Shown: positions 33,910 through 42,940 of the stretch, one piece after another
Numbering within the stretch: position 1 is the first letter of the stretch
How the letters are laid out: each line of letters starts with the position of its first letter
From: an uncultured Sulfitobacter sp.
Lineage (GTDB): Bacteria > Pseudomonadota > Alphaproteobacteria > Rhodobacterales > Rhodobacteraceae
NCBI RefSeq assembly: GCF_947502895.1
Contig: NZ_CANNBM010000008.1
Coordinates: forward strand, 14,844-78,843
DNA length: 64,000 nt
Reading direction: 5' to 3'
Notes under the pieces: generated by a model
Database searches by the model: none
What the model was told of the DNA's origin: nothing
Seen by the model: only the letters and a program-made list of their open reading frames with translations
Made by a program: the position numbers and the translations under genes

Positions 33910-34122
33910 TCAGAGCTTACAAGTTGAGATCCCGACAATCCGGTAGAGTGGGCAAAACCGAAAAAGGGCCGTGAGAACCAAGACAATGCCGACGGCCATG
34001 CTACCATATGCCAGTGTAGCGCTTGACCAAATTGCGGGGATGTTCAGGAGTGGCAGAAAGATCAGCGCCAAGCCAAGTATTGCTCTGAAAAGGCGGTCGG
34101 GGTTTCCGAGGTTGGCAGTCAT
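33910..34122 (-). CDS. DUF2892 (YgaP-like) small membrane protein
   Basis: This 70-residue protein starts MTANLGNPDRLFRAILGLALIF, then two membrane helices (about 14-30, 38-58) and FRFCPLYRIVGISTCKL with the typical 'CPLY..LGI.TC' end of DUF2892. In YgaP this module anchors a rhodanese domain; here it stands alone. The ATG at 34122 follows AAGAGAGGAT. Such genes are frequently found beside sulfide-handling genes and Crp/Fnr regulators, which matches the YeeE remnant and regulator here. Confidence 0.85.
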   Translation of the reverse strand: MTANLGNPDRLFRAILGLALIFLPLLNIPAIWSSATLAYGSMAVGIVLVLTALFRFCPLYRIVGISTCKL

Positions 34123-34208
34123 GATAGTATCCTCTCTTGGGTTTCTTTGGTTGGAATAAGTTCGGATCGACAGAGCAGTCTGAGATTTTGCCACATGTCT
34201 CTCGTTTT

Positions 34209-34877
34209 CTAGGGGTTGGCCGCCAAACGCCCAATGGCACCCGCATCACGCAGCTCGATCGTCCCGCGGCTCAGGCTCAACCACCCGCGCCGCTCAAATT
34301 CTTTTAATTGTCGCGAAATCACTTCGCGCGCCGTGCCTAGTTCCACCGCCATCTGTTGATGGGTCATGTGCAATACGCTCCGGGCGTCTTGCAATTCGAG
34401 CAGCTTTTGGGCGACGCGAATATCCATCCGTTTGAAAGCAATCTCCTCGATTACCATAAAAAGATCGGTGATCCGTTTTGAGTATGCTTCAAAGACAAAG
34501 GCGCGAAACTCTTTCGACACCGACATCAATTCATCAAAGGTATCGCGGGGGATCAGGATCGCCTCTACATCCGTTTCGGCGATACCTTCGGCGGAATAAT
34601 CCTCAAATGCCAGCAAGCACGCGGTTGTCAGCACACAGCTTTCCCCAGCATGAACACGGTAAAGCACGATCTCGCGGCCAGTTTCAGAAAGCTGTTGCAC
34701 GCGCACTGTGCCCGACACCAATAGGAACAGGTTCTCTGCCGGATTGCCCGGTCCAAAGATCGCCGCACCTTCGTTCAACATAACTGGCAATGCACGTTGA
34801 TCGAGTAAATCAGAGACAGTTTCTGAAAGACCAGCAAGACCAGAGAATTTATGTCGCCATGTAAGTTCTTTGAGCAT
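34209..34877 (-). CDS. Crp/Fnr-family transcriptional regulator without an iron-sulfur Cys cluster
   Basis: This 222-residue protein has a cyclic-nucleotide-binding fold (about 20-140) with GNPAENLFLLVSGTVRVQQLSETGREIVLYRV and GESCVLTTACLLAFEDYSAE. A dimer helix and a winged helix follow, with HMTHQQMAVELGTAREVISRQLKEFE. The recognition helix carries E-V-I-S-R, the E..SR pattern that reads TTGAT half sites. The N terminus has no Cys set for a 4Fe-4S centre, so oxygen sensing like FNR is unlikely. A box between this gene and the flavodoxin suggests autoregulation. Confidence 0.88.
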   Translation of the reverse strand: MLKELTWRHKFSGLAGLSETVSDLLDQRALPVMLNEGAAIFGPGNPAENLFLLVSGTVRVQQLSETGREIVLYRVHAGESCVLTTACLLAFEDYSAEGIAETDVEAILIPRDTFDELMSVSKEFRAFVFEAYSKRITDLFMVIEEIAFKRMDIRVAQKLLELQDARSVLHMTHQQMAVELGTAREVISRQLKEFERRGWLSLSRGTIELRDAGAIGRLAANP

Positions 34878-34926
34878 CGTTTTATCCTTGTTACGGGATT
34901 TCTAACTTTGCGACGGCCCAAGCCCA

Positions 34927-34940
34927 TTGATCTTTGTCAA
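34927..34940. promoter_or_regulatory. FNR-type box between the Crp/Fnr and flavodoxin genes
   Basis: TTGATCTTTGTCAA (9 of 10), centred 56 bases before the regulator start and 63 bases before the flavodoxin start. Confidence 0.78.
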
Positions 34941-34996
34941 CGGGCAGCAGTTGTTTTGTGCCAAATCTTTCGCAACCCTGCCGTGGAGGTATTCAA

Positions 34997-35509
34997 ATGC
35001 CCAAGACGCCAACTGATATTTGCATCGCCTACTTTTCCAGATCGGGACATTCGAAGCATCTGGCCACCAAATTGGCAGCCGAATTACATGCTGAACAGAT
35101 AGAAATAATCAACCCAGCTTATGCCGGGCCCATTCTGGGATACATGCGAGCAGGCTACGACAGCTTGCGGCAAAAATCCGCGCTTAGGTCACAACAGAAT
35201 GCTTCATTCGACGGCTTTGGGCATGTCATTCTTGTCGGGCCAGTTTGGACATCCTTTCCTGCAGTGCCGCTGCGCGAAATTCTGCGGTCGGAGGGTGATC
35301 TGCCTCAGGCCGTTTCATTGTTCCTGACATCAGGTGGGCAATCCTCGCCTGAAAAGGCCTTCGAAACAGCGGTATCTGACTTGGGCCGCCCCCTTGTCGC
35401 CACCGGGTTCTTACCGAATTCCGCAGAGGGTTCGGAGGAAGAGGACCTGATAATTGCAAGGTTTCTTCCCGAGCTAAAGGAGCCCGAGGCATTGAGTGTA
35501 CGGTCTTGA
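34997..35509 (+). CDS. flavodoxin-fold protein
   Basis: This 170-residue protein begins DICIAYFSRSGHSKHLATKLAAEL, the FMN phosphate loop (S-R-S-G-H-S) of flavodoxin-like proteins. VILVGPVWTSFPAVPLREIL and LFLTSGGQSSPEKAFE follow, the second and third flavin loops. It is a single-domain cytoplasmic electron carrier or quinone/flavin reductase-like protein; the partner is not identifiable. The ATG at 34997 follows GTGGAGGT. Its promoter shares an FNR-type box with the regulator gene. Confidence 0.82.
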   Translation: MPKTPTDICIAYFSRSGHSKHLATKLAAELHAEQIEIINPAYAGPILGYMRAGYDSLRQKSALRSQQNASFDGFGHVILVGPVWTSFPAVPLREILRSEGDLPQAVSLFLTSGGQSSPEKAFETAVSDLGRPLVATGFLPNSAEGSEEEDLIIARFLPELKEPEALSVRS

Positions 35510-35536
35510 AGCCGGCCTTTGCACCATTGCCAAATG

Positions 35537-36391
35537 TCAGCGGCGCAAGACCCTTGGAAGCATTTCGGGGATGTCCTCAGCAATCAGTCCCGACCCAAAT
35601 TGGTCTGCACAGCAAAAGTGCAGTTCAGTAGCGATTGTTGCGGCGTCGAAAGCGTCAAGACCCCTGGCGAGAAGACCCGTCACGAACCCAGCTAGAACAT
35701 CGCCTGATCCCGCTGTTGCAAGCCAGCCTGTATCGTGTCGGTCACTTGATGATACAATGGCGGCTCGACCGTCAGGGGCCGCGACAACTGTCTGAGGACC
35801 CTTGAACAGCACAACACATCCCGCTTTTTCCGCTGCATACTGGGCCAACGCTGTGCGGCTGTTGGTTGTGTCGATGAACTCAGGAATGTAGCGCCGCAAC
35901 TCGCCTGCATGCGGAGTCAAAACGCTTTGGGCGTTAGATACGGCAGGCAAGTCAAGCGTGATATCTGCCATCAGCGAGATTGCATCAGCATCAAGACACA
36001 TGGGCAATGACATAGACAAGCAATGGGCCAGAATTTTCTGCGCTGTCTGATCCAAACCAAGGTTAGGTCCGATACAAATTGCGCCTGTCTTTATGTCAGC
36101 CAATCGCTGCGGCAATGCGTCCGCTGTCGCGAAGGGTTTCACCATAATGGCATTCAGTTGGGCCGCATGTTCCGCGATTGCGCCAGATTGACAAACAACG
36201 CTGACAAGGCCGGCACCAATACGCAATGCGCCACGGGCAGCCAATCGTGCAGCTCCGCCTTGGCCTGCGGGTCCCGATATTATGACTGCATGGCCGTAGT
36301 CATACTTGTGTCGCTCTCCTGACTTGCGAAGCAAGTTCCAGTGCGCATCTGTCATTTGAAAGGTGCTGGCATTCATATTGGCAACTGGCAT
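35537..36391 (-). CDS. nnrD: ADP/ATP-dependent NAD(P)H-hydrate dehydratase
   Basis: This 284-residue protein is the C-terminal (YjeF_C) repair enzyme alone. It dehydrates damaged NADHX and NADPHX. Motifs: KYDYGHAVIISGPAGQGGAARLAARGALRIGAG (N-terminal ribokinase-like strand and loop), GPNLG, CLDADAISL, LTPHAGELRR, VVLFKGPQTVVAAPDG and the catalytic LATAGSGDVLAGFVTGLLARG. There is no epimerase half. The start at 36391 follows TAAGGAT. It is divergent from the ABC exporter operon over an FNR-type box. Confidence 0.88.
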   Translation of the reverse strand: MPVANMNASTFQMTDAHWNLLRKSGERHKYDYGHAVIISGPAGQGGAARLAARGALRIGAGLVSVVCQSGAIAEHAAQLNAIMVKPFATADALPQRLADIKTGAICIGPNLGLDQTAQKILAHCLSMSLPMCLDADAISLMADITLDLPAVSNAQSVLTPHAGELRRYIPEFIDTTNSRTALAQYAAEKAGCVVLFKGPQTVVAAPDGRAAIVSSSDRHDTGWLATAGSGDVLAGFVTGLLARGLDAFDAATIATELHFCCADQFGSGLIAEDIPEMLPRVLRR

Positions 36392-36459
36392 CAGTGGTAT
36401 CCTTAGAGCGATCTTGTGTCTTGTCGTACACAAGATGGAATGTACTCCCTAGTGGCAGA

Positions 36460-36473
36460 TTGAGATGGATCAA
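36460..36473. promoter_or_regulatory. FNR-type box between nnrD and the ABC exporter-phaC operon
   Basis: TTGAGATGGATCAA (9 of 10), centred 55 bases before the ABC ATPase start and 75 bases before nnrD. Confidence 0.78.
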
Positions 36474-36521
36474 TGGTCCTGTTTACGGGTGGCATAAAAG
36501 GCTCTCTAACAGGAGCATGTT

Positions 36522-37229
36522 TTGGCAGACGTCATTTTCAGAACCCGCGCGGTGACAAAAATCTACGAGACCGGCGACGTAAAAGTTCATGCGTTGGACG
36601 GCGTTGATCTGGAGCTCTACAAAAGTGAGCTCACTGTCTTGCTTGGCCCTTCGGGCAGCGGGAAGTCAACACTGCTGAATATTCTGGGCGGTCTGGATCA
36701 TGCCACTGATGGGCGCGTCTGGTTTGAAGAGACGGAATTGACCGACATGTCAGAACGTGGCTTGACCAAGTACCGCCGCGATCATGTAGGCTTTGTCTTT
36801 CAATTCTATAACCTAGTCCCCAGCCTGACCGCGCGCGAAAACGTACAGCTGGTCACCGATGTGGCACCCAATCCGATGCCCGCCGAGGAGGCTCTTGAAC
36901 TGGTCGGTCTGGGCAAGCGGATGGATCACTTCCCGTCTGAGATGTCTGGGGGTGAGCAGCAGCGCGTTGCAATTGCGCGCGCCATTGCCAAACGCCCACA
37001 GATTTTGCTGTGTGATGAACCCACGGGCGCATTGGACAGCACAACGGGTGTGCAGGTGCTCGAGGTGCTGCGTGACATCAACGAGCGGTTCGGCACCACC
37101 ACAGTTGTTATCACCCATAACGCCGAGATTCAGCGGATGGCGCATAGGGTCATCTTTTTTCAAGACGGCAAAATCAGCGAAGTGCGCGTGAACGACAAAC
37201 GGATCGCGCCCTGCGAGATTGTGTGGTGA
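36522..37229 (+). CDS. MacB/LolD-type ABC transporter ATPase
   Basis: This 235-residue protein has Walker A LGPSGSGKSTLLNILGGLD (about residue 42), Q-loop GFVFQFYNLVPSLTA, signature MSGGEQQRVAIARAIA, Walker B ILLCDEPTGALD and VITHNAEI. This is the ATPase class that works with FtsX/MacB-fold permeases by mechanotransmission. Translation starts at a TTG (36522) about 6 bases after AGGAG; the ATG at 36517 is out of frame. It overlaps the permease gene by 7 bases. Confidence 0.9.
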   Translation: MADVIFRTRAVTKIYETGDVKVHALDGVDLELYKSELTVLLGPSGSGKSTLLNILGGLDHATDGRVWFEETELTDMSERGLTKYRRDHVGFVFQFYNLVPSLTARENVQLVTDVAPNPMPAEEALELVGLGKRMDHFPSEMSGGEQQRVAIARAIAKRPQILLCDEPTGALDSTTGVQVLEVLRDINERFGTTTVVITHNAEIQRMAHRVIFFQDGKISEVRVNDKRIAPCEIVW

Positions 37230-39598
37230 ACCATATGCAAGCGATTGACCGCAAATTACTGCGCGACTTTAGGCGACTGTGGATTCAGGCGGTGGCAATT
37301 GCATTGGTGCTGGCGTGTGGTGTCGCCATCCTGCTGACGTCCGTAGGCATGTACAATGCTATGTCGCAGACGCGCACCGCCTATTATGAACGCAATCGCT
37401 TTGCGGACGTCTTTGCCATCACAACACGTGCGCCTCTATCGTTGCTCTCCGAGATTTCTCAAATTGACGGCGTACTCGGTGTCGAGGCGCGAATATCAGG
37501 TGATGCAATCCTTGATATCCCCGGTCGAACACGCGCCGCCGTGGGCCATGTCCTGTCTTACCCTGAAACCTCTGACCCCGTTCTGAACGTCCCTCTTCTC
37601 GTTACCGGTCGGTTTCCCGATCCGCTCAGCACCAACGAAGTCGTAGTAAATGCGCCCTTTGCCCAAGCAAACGGCTTTAGTGAAGGTGATAGGTTCAGCG
37701 CCAATCTGCGGGGGCAAAAGCGTGACCTCATCATTGTGGGCACCGTCCTGTCGCCCGAGTTTGTCTACACCATCGGCCCGGGTGCTTTGATGCCTGACAA
37801 TGCTGCATTTGGTATCATCTGGATGTCTGAGCGCGCTGCGGCTGCCGCCTATAACATGACGGGTGCCTTCAACAACATCTCGCTTTCGTTGGCGGCGGGG
37901 ATGCAGGCAGCGCCAGTCATTGATGCGCTTGATACCCTGTTAGCGCCCTTTGGCGGGCTGGGCGCATACGACCGCACGACACATCAATCCGATGCTTTCC
38001 TTGAGGCTGAAATCAACCAGCTCAAAGGCATGGCCGCGATCCTGCCGCCGATCTTCTTTGGCATCTCGGCCTTTCTGGTCAGCATGGTGATGGGTCGGAT
38101 CATCGCTTTGGAACGCAGTGAGATTGGCCTACTGAAAGCGATTGGGTATTCGAACACAGAGATTTGCCTGCATTACCTGATGCTTGCCGGACTGATTGCC
38201 ATCGTCGGCGTCGGTGTCGGCTGGATTGCAGGTACGATGCTCGCGCAAAGCACAGCCAAGCAATATGCCGAATTCTTCAACTTTCCTTATGTGATTTTTC
38301 GCGTGTCCTATTGGGTTTATGCCGCCGCAGGTCTGGCCGGACTTGCAACCACAAGCCTAGGCGCCGCTCAAGCAGCCCTCAAAGCCGCAAGAATTGCGCC
38401 CGCAATTGCAATGCAGCCCCCTGCCCCGCCACGTTTCAAACGCTCTTTCATTGATGAGGCAATGCCGCGCATGCGTCTGGCACAATCCACAGTGATGATC
38501 TTGCGCTCACTTCTACGCTGGCCAGTGCGTAGCTTTCTGACATCACTGGGACTGGCCCTCGCCGTGGCATCCGTGATCGCTGCAACCTTTATCAATGACG
38601 CATTGGACGAGATCGTCGATCTGGCGTTTTACCAAACCAACCGTCAAGACGCGATGTTACTGTTTGCTCAAGACGTGCCCGAAGCCGCTCTCGAAGACGT
38701 GCGCAATCTGCCCGGTGTTCTCCAAGCCGAAAGTCAGCGGTTTCACGCAGCGATCTTGCGCCATGGGCATCTGACCAAGCGCGCAGCAGTGGAATCCCGC
38801 CGTCCCGGCAATGATCTGAGCCGTGTTTTGGACGCAGATGGCCACTTGCTGGATGTGCCACCAGGCGGGATCGTGTTGTCTGAACGGCTGGCTGGGCATT
38901 TGGGCGTGAAGGCAGATGACAACATTGAAATCTCGTTCCTGAGCGGCAGGCGCGAGACATTCACTGTACCCGTGACCGCCCTTGTTGAACTGCATTTTGG
39001 TTTGGGTGCCTACATGGACTTTGAGACCATGAACGCGATGTTCCGGCAGGCCCCGCGCGTCTCAACCGTGAATGTCACGCTTGATGAAAGCCAATCTGAT
39101 GCACTGCATGCCGCGATCAAAGAAACACCCAATATCACTGGCATTGTCGAGATGAATGAGAACCGCCAATCGTTTCAGGATACAATTGAGGAAAACATCG
39201 TTGTGATGAACTCTATCTACATCATCGTTGCTGTTTTGATCACTGTGGGCGTCACCTATAACGCCGCACGCATTCAACTTTCAGAACGCGCGCGCGAACT
39301 TGCCAGCCTGCGCATCCTCGGGTTTGGACGCGGCGAGGTATCCTATATCCTGATGGGTGAGATGATGCTGATTGCTCTTATCGCGCAGCCGATTGGCTGG
39401 CTCATCGGCGCGTGGATTGCCCGTCTGATGACCAATAATTTTACCAGCGACATCTATGCCATCCCGCTGGTCCTGAAACCCGCAACCTTCACGCTTGCCA
39501 GTCTTGTGGTGCTCACGGCCGCCTTCGTCTCTGTGATGATCGTGCGCCGGCGGCTCGACCGCCTCGATCTGGTGTCCGTTATGAAAACAAGGGAGTGA
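37223..39598 (+). CDS. FtsX/MacB-fold ABC permease, double (DevC/LolC-like duplicated) form
   Basis: This 791-residue protein has two FtsX-type halves. The first N-terminal helix (about 18-42) is followed by a large extracytoplasmic domain and three helices near 280-395. A second copy then follows: a helix about 430-455, another periplasmic domain, and helices near 655-785 with VGVTYNAARIQLSERARELASLRILGFGRGEVSYIL. The GTG at 37223 overlaps the ATPase stop; an ATG three codons later is an alternative. It probably moves lipids, peptides or lipoproteins across the envelope. Confidence 0.87.
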   Translation: MVNHMQAIDRKLLRDFRRLWIQAVAIALVLACGVAILLTSVGMYNAMSQTRTAYYERNRFADVFAITTRAPLSLLSEISQIDGVLGVEARISGDAILDIPGRTRAAVGHVLSYPETSDPVLNVPLLVTGRFPDPLSTNEVVVNAPFAQANGFSEGDRFSANLRGQKRDLIIVGTVLSPEFVYTIGPGALMPDNAAFGIIWMSERAAAAAYNMTGAFNNISLSLAAGMQAAPVIDALDTLLAPFGGLGAYDRTTHQSDAFLEAEINQLKGMAAILPPIFFGISAFLVSMVMGRIIALERSEIGLLKAIGYSNTEICLHYLMLAGLIAIVGVGVGWIAGTMLAQSTAKQYAEFFNFPYVIFRVSYWVYAAAGLAGLATTSLGAAQAALKAARIAPAIAMQPPAPPRFKRSFIDEAMPRMRLAQSTVMILRSLLRWPVRSFLTSLGLALAVASVIAATFINDALDEIVDLAFYQTNRQDAMLLFAQDVPEAALEDVRNLPGVLQAESQRFHAAILRHGHLTKRAAVESRRPGNDLSRVLDADGHLLDVPPGGIVLSERLAGHLGVKADDNIEISFLSGRRETFTVPVTALVELHFGLGAYMDFETMNAMFRQAPRVSTVNVTLDESQSDALHAAIKETPNITGIVEMNENRQSFQDTIEENIVVMNSIYIIVAVLITVGVTYNAARIQLSERARELASLRILGFGRGEVSYILMGEMMLIALIAQPIGWLIGAWIARLMTNNFTSDIYAIPLVLKPATFTLASLVVLTAAFVSVMIVRRRLDRLDLVSVMKTRE

Positions 39599-39602
39599 CC
39601 TC

Positions 39603-40814
39603 ATGTCCTTTTCCACCCGTACCCTTATCCTTATTGGTATCGGCGTCACGCTTGTAGCAGGGCTTTCTTATGTTAGCTTTCGCACGGACCCGGTGCCGGT
39701 TGATCTGGCGACAGTCACCCAAGGTCCGATGGAAGTGACGATTAACGCAGATGGACAAAGCCAGGTGCGCGATCTGTTCGAGGTCGCATCGCCCATTTCC
39801 GGAACTGCGTTGCGCTCGCCCGTGTCCGAAGGCGATCTGGTACGCGCGGGCCAGACGGTTGTGGCCATCGTGCAGCCCGCGTCATCGGGGTTACTGGACG
39901 CGCGGTCTCAGCTTCAGGCTGAAGCCGCTTTGCAAGAGGCGCAGGCCGCCCGCCATGTGGCGCAAGCCGATCTGAAACAGGCCGAAGAAACCGCGCGATT
40001 TGCGAAATCGCAATTTGAGCGGACGCAGGCGTTGGTGACACGCGGTGTCGCGTCAATCACACGAATGGAAGATGATACGCAGCGCCTTGCAGTCGCCGAT
40101 GCGACGATCGAGGCGGCGCAGGCGCGTATCGAAATGGCCGATGGTGCGATTGAGCGCGCCCGCGCAACGTTGCTGATACCCAAAACGTCAGAAGCTTCGA
40201 CTGAGGGCTGCTGCGTTCAGATCAAAGCACCCAGTAACGGCGTTGTCCTGTCAGTGGCGGCGACCAGCGAGCGGCCTGTTTCCATTGGCGCGCCGTTGGT
40301 CAGTATCGGCGATCCGGGTAAGCTTGAACTCGTTGCAGACATCCTGTCAAACGATGCGGTGCGGCTTAGCCTTGGTGCAACTGCGTATGTGGAGCGGTGG
40401 GGCGGGCCAGGCATTCTGGAAGCGAAACTTGACCGCATTGATCCCAAAGCACGCACAAAAGTGTCGGCACTTGGGATCGAAGAACAGCGGGTGAATGCTT
40501 ATTTTCTGCTGACCACCCCCGCCGACAAACGGCCTAATCTGGGCGACGGGTTTTCCGTGTTTCTGCGCATAATAGAATGGCGCGCGGAAAGTACGCTTCA
40601 AGTGCCTTCGAGTGCCGTGTTCCGACAGGATACGGAATGGGCTGTGTTCGTGGCAGTCGAAGGATTGGCGGAAAAGCGCGCGGTGAAACTTGGGCGGCGC
40701 AATGACCGGATGGTTGAAGTCCTGAGTGGATTGGAAGCCGCTGAACAGGTTGTCACCCACCCCAGCGATGACATCGCCGCCGGGGTTTCTCTGGTCGAGC
40801 GGTCGCAACTATGA
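39603..40814 (+). CDS. HlyD-type membrane fusion protein of the ABC exporter
   Basis: This 403-residue protein has an N-terminal anchor helix (about 7-24). A lipoyl-like half follows (FEVASPISGTALRSPVSEGDLVRAGQ), then a coiled hairpin rich in Ala and Gln (about 100-190), the returning half (VQIKAPSNGVVLSVAATSE) and a barrel domain. Together with the ATPase and permease it makes a MacAB-like tripartite exporter. It starts 4 bases after the permease stop and its own stop overlaps the PHA synthase start by 4 bases. Confidence 0.88.
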   Translation: MSFSTRTLILIGIGVTLVAGLSYVSFRTDPVPVDLATVTQGPMEVTINADGQSQVRDLFEVASPISGTALRSPVSEGDLVRAGQTVVAIVQPASSGLLDARSQLQAEAALQEAQAARHVAQADLKQAEETARFAKSQFERTQALVTRGVASITRMEDDTQRLAVADATIEAAQARIEMADGAIERARATLLIPKTSEASTEGCCVQIKAPSNGVVLSVAATSERPVSIGAPLVSIGDPGKLELVADILSNDAVRLSLGATAYVERWGGPGILEAKLDRIDPKARTKVSALGIEEQRVNAYFLLTTPADKRPNLGDGFSVFLRIIEWRAESTLQVPSSAVFRQDTEWAVFVAVEGLAEKRAVKLGRRNDRMVEVLSGLEAAEQVVTHPSDDIAAGVSLVERSQL

Positions 40815-42457
40815 GCAAAGATCAACCCCCGCCGCCCGGTCTTGACGCGCAATGGCACGCGGCGTTGGGTCAATTGACGGGTGGGCTTTCGCCTGCAGCG
40901 CTTGCAACAGCTTATATAGACTGGTGGCTGCACCTGATCGGCTCACCAGAAAAGCAGGCCGAGCTTATGAAACGGGCGTTGGATAGCGCCGCACCGACAG
41001 ATCAAAGCGATCCGCGATTTGACAATCCGGCTTGGGATCCCTTTCCCTATAACGTGTTGTCCCAAGGATTTCTGGTTGCACAAAACTGGTGGGATGTCGC
41101 GACAACTAACGTGCACGGTGTCGAACCGAAACATGCAAACATCATCAACTTTGTTGCACGTCAGTGGCTTGATATGCTCTCACCCGCGAACTTCGCTGCG
41201 ACTAACCCATTCGTGCTGAGGCGCACACAGCAGGAAGCCGGGCAAAACCTGCTCAGGGGCACTCAGTATTGGTTAGAAGACTTCAACCGACTTTTGACAA
41301 AACAGCCCCGTACTTCGGGCAAATATGTTGTTGGCACAGACCTTGCCACGACCCCCGGCGACGTGGTGATGCGCAATGATCTGGTCGAGCTCATCCGTTA
41401 CCGCCCTACGACGGCTAAGGTCCATCCCGAACCAATTCTGATTGTGCCTGCATGGATTATGAAGTTCTATATTCTGGACCTGACGGCGCAACGGTCTCTC
41501 GTTGCGTATCTGCGGGATCAAGGGTTTGAGGTGTTTATCCTGTCCTGGAAGAACCCCGTTGAGGCGGATGCAGACCTTTCAATACAAGACTACATAGACC
41601 TTGGTGTGCGCGCCGCCATTGCGCATATCAAGGAGATGGGGCATCAGCGCCTGCATGCAGCAGGATATTGTCTGGGCGGCACGCTCTTGTCGATCGTCGC
41701 CGCAGCGCTCGCGCGTGACAGCGATGAAAGCCTTGCCAGTATCAGTTTGCTTGCCGCTCAGGTGGACTTTTCGGAACCGGGTGAGCTGGGCCTGTTTATC
41801 AATGAAAGTCAGGTCGCATTCCTTGAGGACATCATGGCAACGCGCGGGTATCTGAAAGCAGATCAAATGGCCGGTGCATTCCAGCTCTTGCGCTCGAACG
41901 ATCTGATCTGGAGCCGGGTGATACGCCATTATCTGCTGGGCGAGCGTACCCCCGACAACCCTTTAATGGCTTGGAATGCAGATGCGACACGGATGCCCGC
42001 ACGCATGCACACGCAATATCTGCGACAGTTGTTTCTAAAGAACGATCTGGCGAAGGGACGGTTCAAAGTGGATGGCAAGGCAGTGGCGCTTAGCGACGTT
42101 CGCGGCGGTATCTATTGCGTCGCGACAGAGTCAGACCACGTTTCGCCTTGGACATCCGTCTACCGGCTTGCACTGTTGACGGATACGGACGTGACCTTTG
42201 TATTAATCAGCGGTGGTCACAACGGCGGGATATTGTCAGAGCCGGGTCACAAAGGACGGCACTTTCGCGCAGGACATAAATTAGAAGGGGATGCCCATGT
42301 TACGGCCCCCGAATGGTATGACAATCATGTCCCGCAGGACGGATCATGGTGGCCGCATTGGGCAGATTGGTTGCGACAGAACAGTAGCGTCCCAATGAAA
42401 CCTACGGCCCCAAGAGAAATTTTGGGAGCCGCACCCGGTCGCTACGTCTTTGGATAG
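40811..42457 (+). CDS. poly(3-hydroxyalkanoate) synthase, PhaC-like
   Basis: This 548-residue protein has the PhaC N-terminal domain (FDNPAWDPFPYNVLSQGFL, VVMRNDLVELIRYRP) followed by an alpha/beta hydrolase domain. The lipase-like box has Cys in place of Ser: AAGYCLGGTLLS. The Asp is in GIYCVATESDHVSPW and the His in ISGGHNGGILSEPGH. It polymerises hydroxyacyl-CoA into storage granules. The start overlaps the membrane fusion gene by 4 bases (ATGA), so it is the fourth gene of an exporter operon, an odd setting. A phasin gene lies just downstream, convergent. Confidence 0.87.
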   Translation: MSKDQPPPPGLDAQWHAALGQLTGGLSPAALATAYIDWWLHLIGSPEKQAELMKRALDSAAPTDQSDPRFDNPAWDPFPYNVLSQGFLVAQNWWDVATTNVHGVEPKHANIINFVARQWLDMLSPANFAATNPFVLRRTQQEAGQNLLRGTQYWLEDFNRLLTKQPRTSGKYVVGTDLATTPGDVVMRNDLVELIRYRPTTAKVHPEPILIVPAWIMKFYILDLTAQRSLVAYLRDQGFEVFILSWKNPVEADADLSIQDYIDLGVRAAIAHIKEMGHQRLHAAGYCLGGTLLSIVAAALARDSDESLASISLLAAQVDFSEPGELGLFINESQVAFLEDIMATRGYLKADQMAGAFQLLRSNDLIWSRVIRHYLLGERTPDNPLMAWNADATRMPARMHTQYLRQLFLKNDLAKGRFKVDGKAVALSDVRGGIYCVATESDHVSPWTSVYRLALLTDTDVTFVLISGGHNGGILSEPGHKGRHFRAGHKLEGDAHVTAPEWYDNHVPQDGSWWPHWADWLRQNSSVPMKPTAPREILGAAPGRYVFG

Positions 42458-42466
42458 ATAAAGCGA

Positions 42467-42808
42467 TCAGTCTTGCTTGGTCCCAAAAGCCTTCGTCCCC
42501 ATCTCAACAAGCTTGCCGGTTTCGGCCCGATACTGATTCATCGCCTTCTGGATGAACTGGGCCTGAATATGCTGTAGATCAGTGGAATTATTGCAATGCA
42601 GGACTTCATGCTGGGTTTTTACGTCTTCCTTGATACGCTCGGCGACAAAACTGGCCACCTCTGCGCTCATATCGCTGATGGCTTCAACCCATGCTGTGCC
42701 CATGCCCATCATGCTGCCCAATCCGGCTTCCTGAAGCTGCGTCATCGCATTGAAAGGCGCATCCGCTGCGGTTGTTGTCTTGTCCTGAGTAGATGACTTG
42801 TCAGCCAT
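42467..42808 (-). CDS. phasin-family (PHA granule-associated) protein
   Basis: This 113-residue helical protein has the phasin-like middle SMMGMGTAWVEAISDMSAEVASFVAERIKEDVKTQHEVL and the C-terminal AQFIQKAMNQYRAETGKLVEMG. Phasins coat PHA granules and control their size. The start at 42808 follows GGAGGATC. It is convergent with the phaC-like gene (9 bases apart) and divergent from the P-type ATPase across an FNR-type box. Confidence 0.83.
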   Translation of the reverse strand: MADKSSTQDKTTTAADAPFNAMTQLQEAGLGSMMGMGTAWVEAISDMSAEVASFVAERIKEDVKTQHEVLHCNNSTDLQHIQAQFIQKAMNQYRAETGKLVEMGTKAFGTKQD

Positions 42809-42868
42809 GTCTGATCCTCCGATGTGTGTTGACATGTAGAAATTCTACGCCCGTCAGAACCGTAGCTT

Positions 42869-42882
42869 TTGATATGGCTCAA
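42869..42882. promoter_or_regulatory. FNR-type box between the phasin and P-type ATPase genes
   Basis: TTGATATGGCTCAA (9 of 10), centred almost symmetrically: 67 bases before the phasin start and 65 before the ATPase start. Confidence 0.78.
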
Positions 42883-42940
42883 CCAGCCGTGAACTTTCTG
42901 GCCGATACCTGCGTAGAATTTGACGCGCGAAAGGTACACA

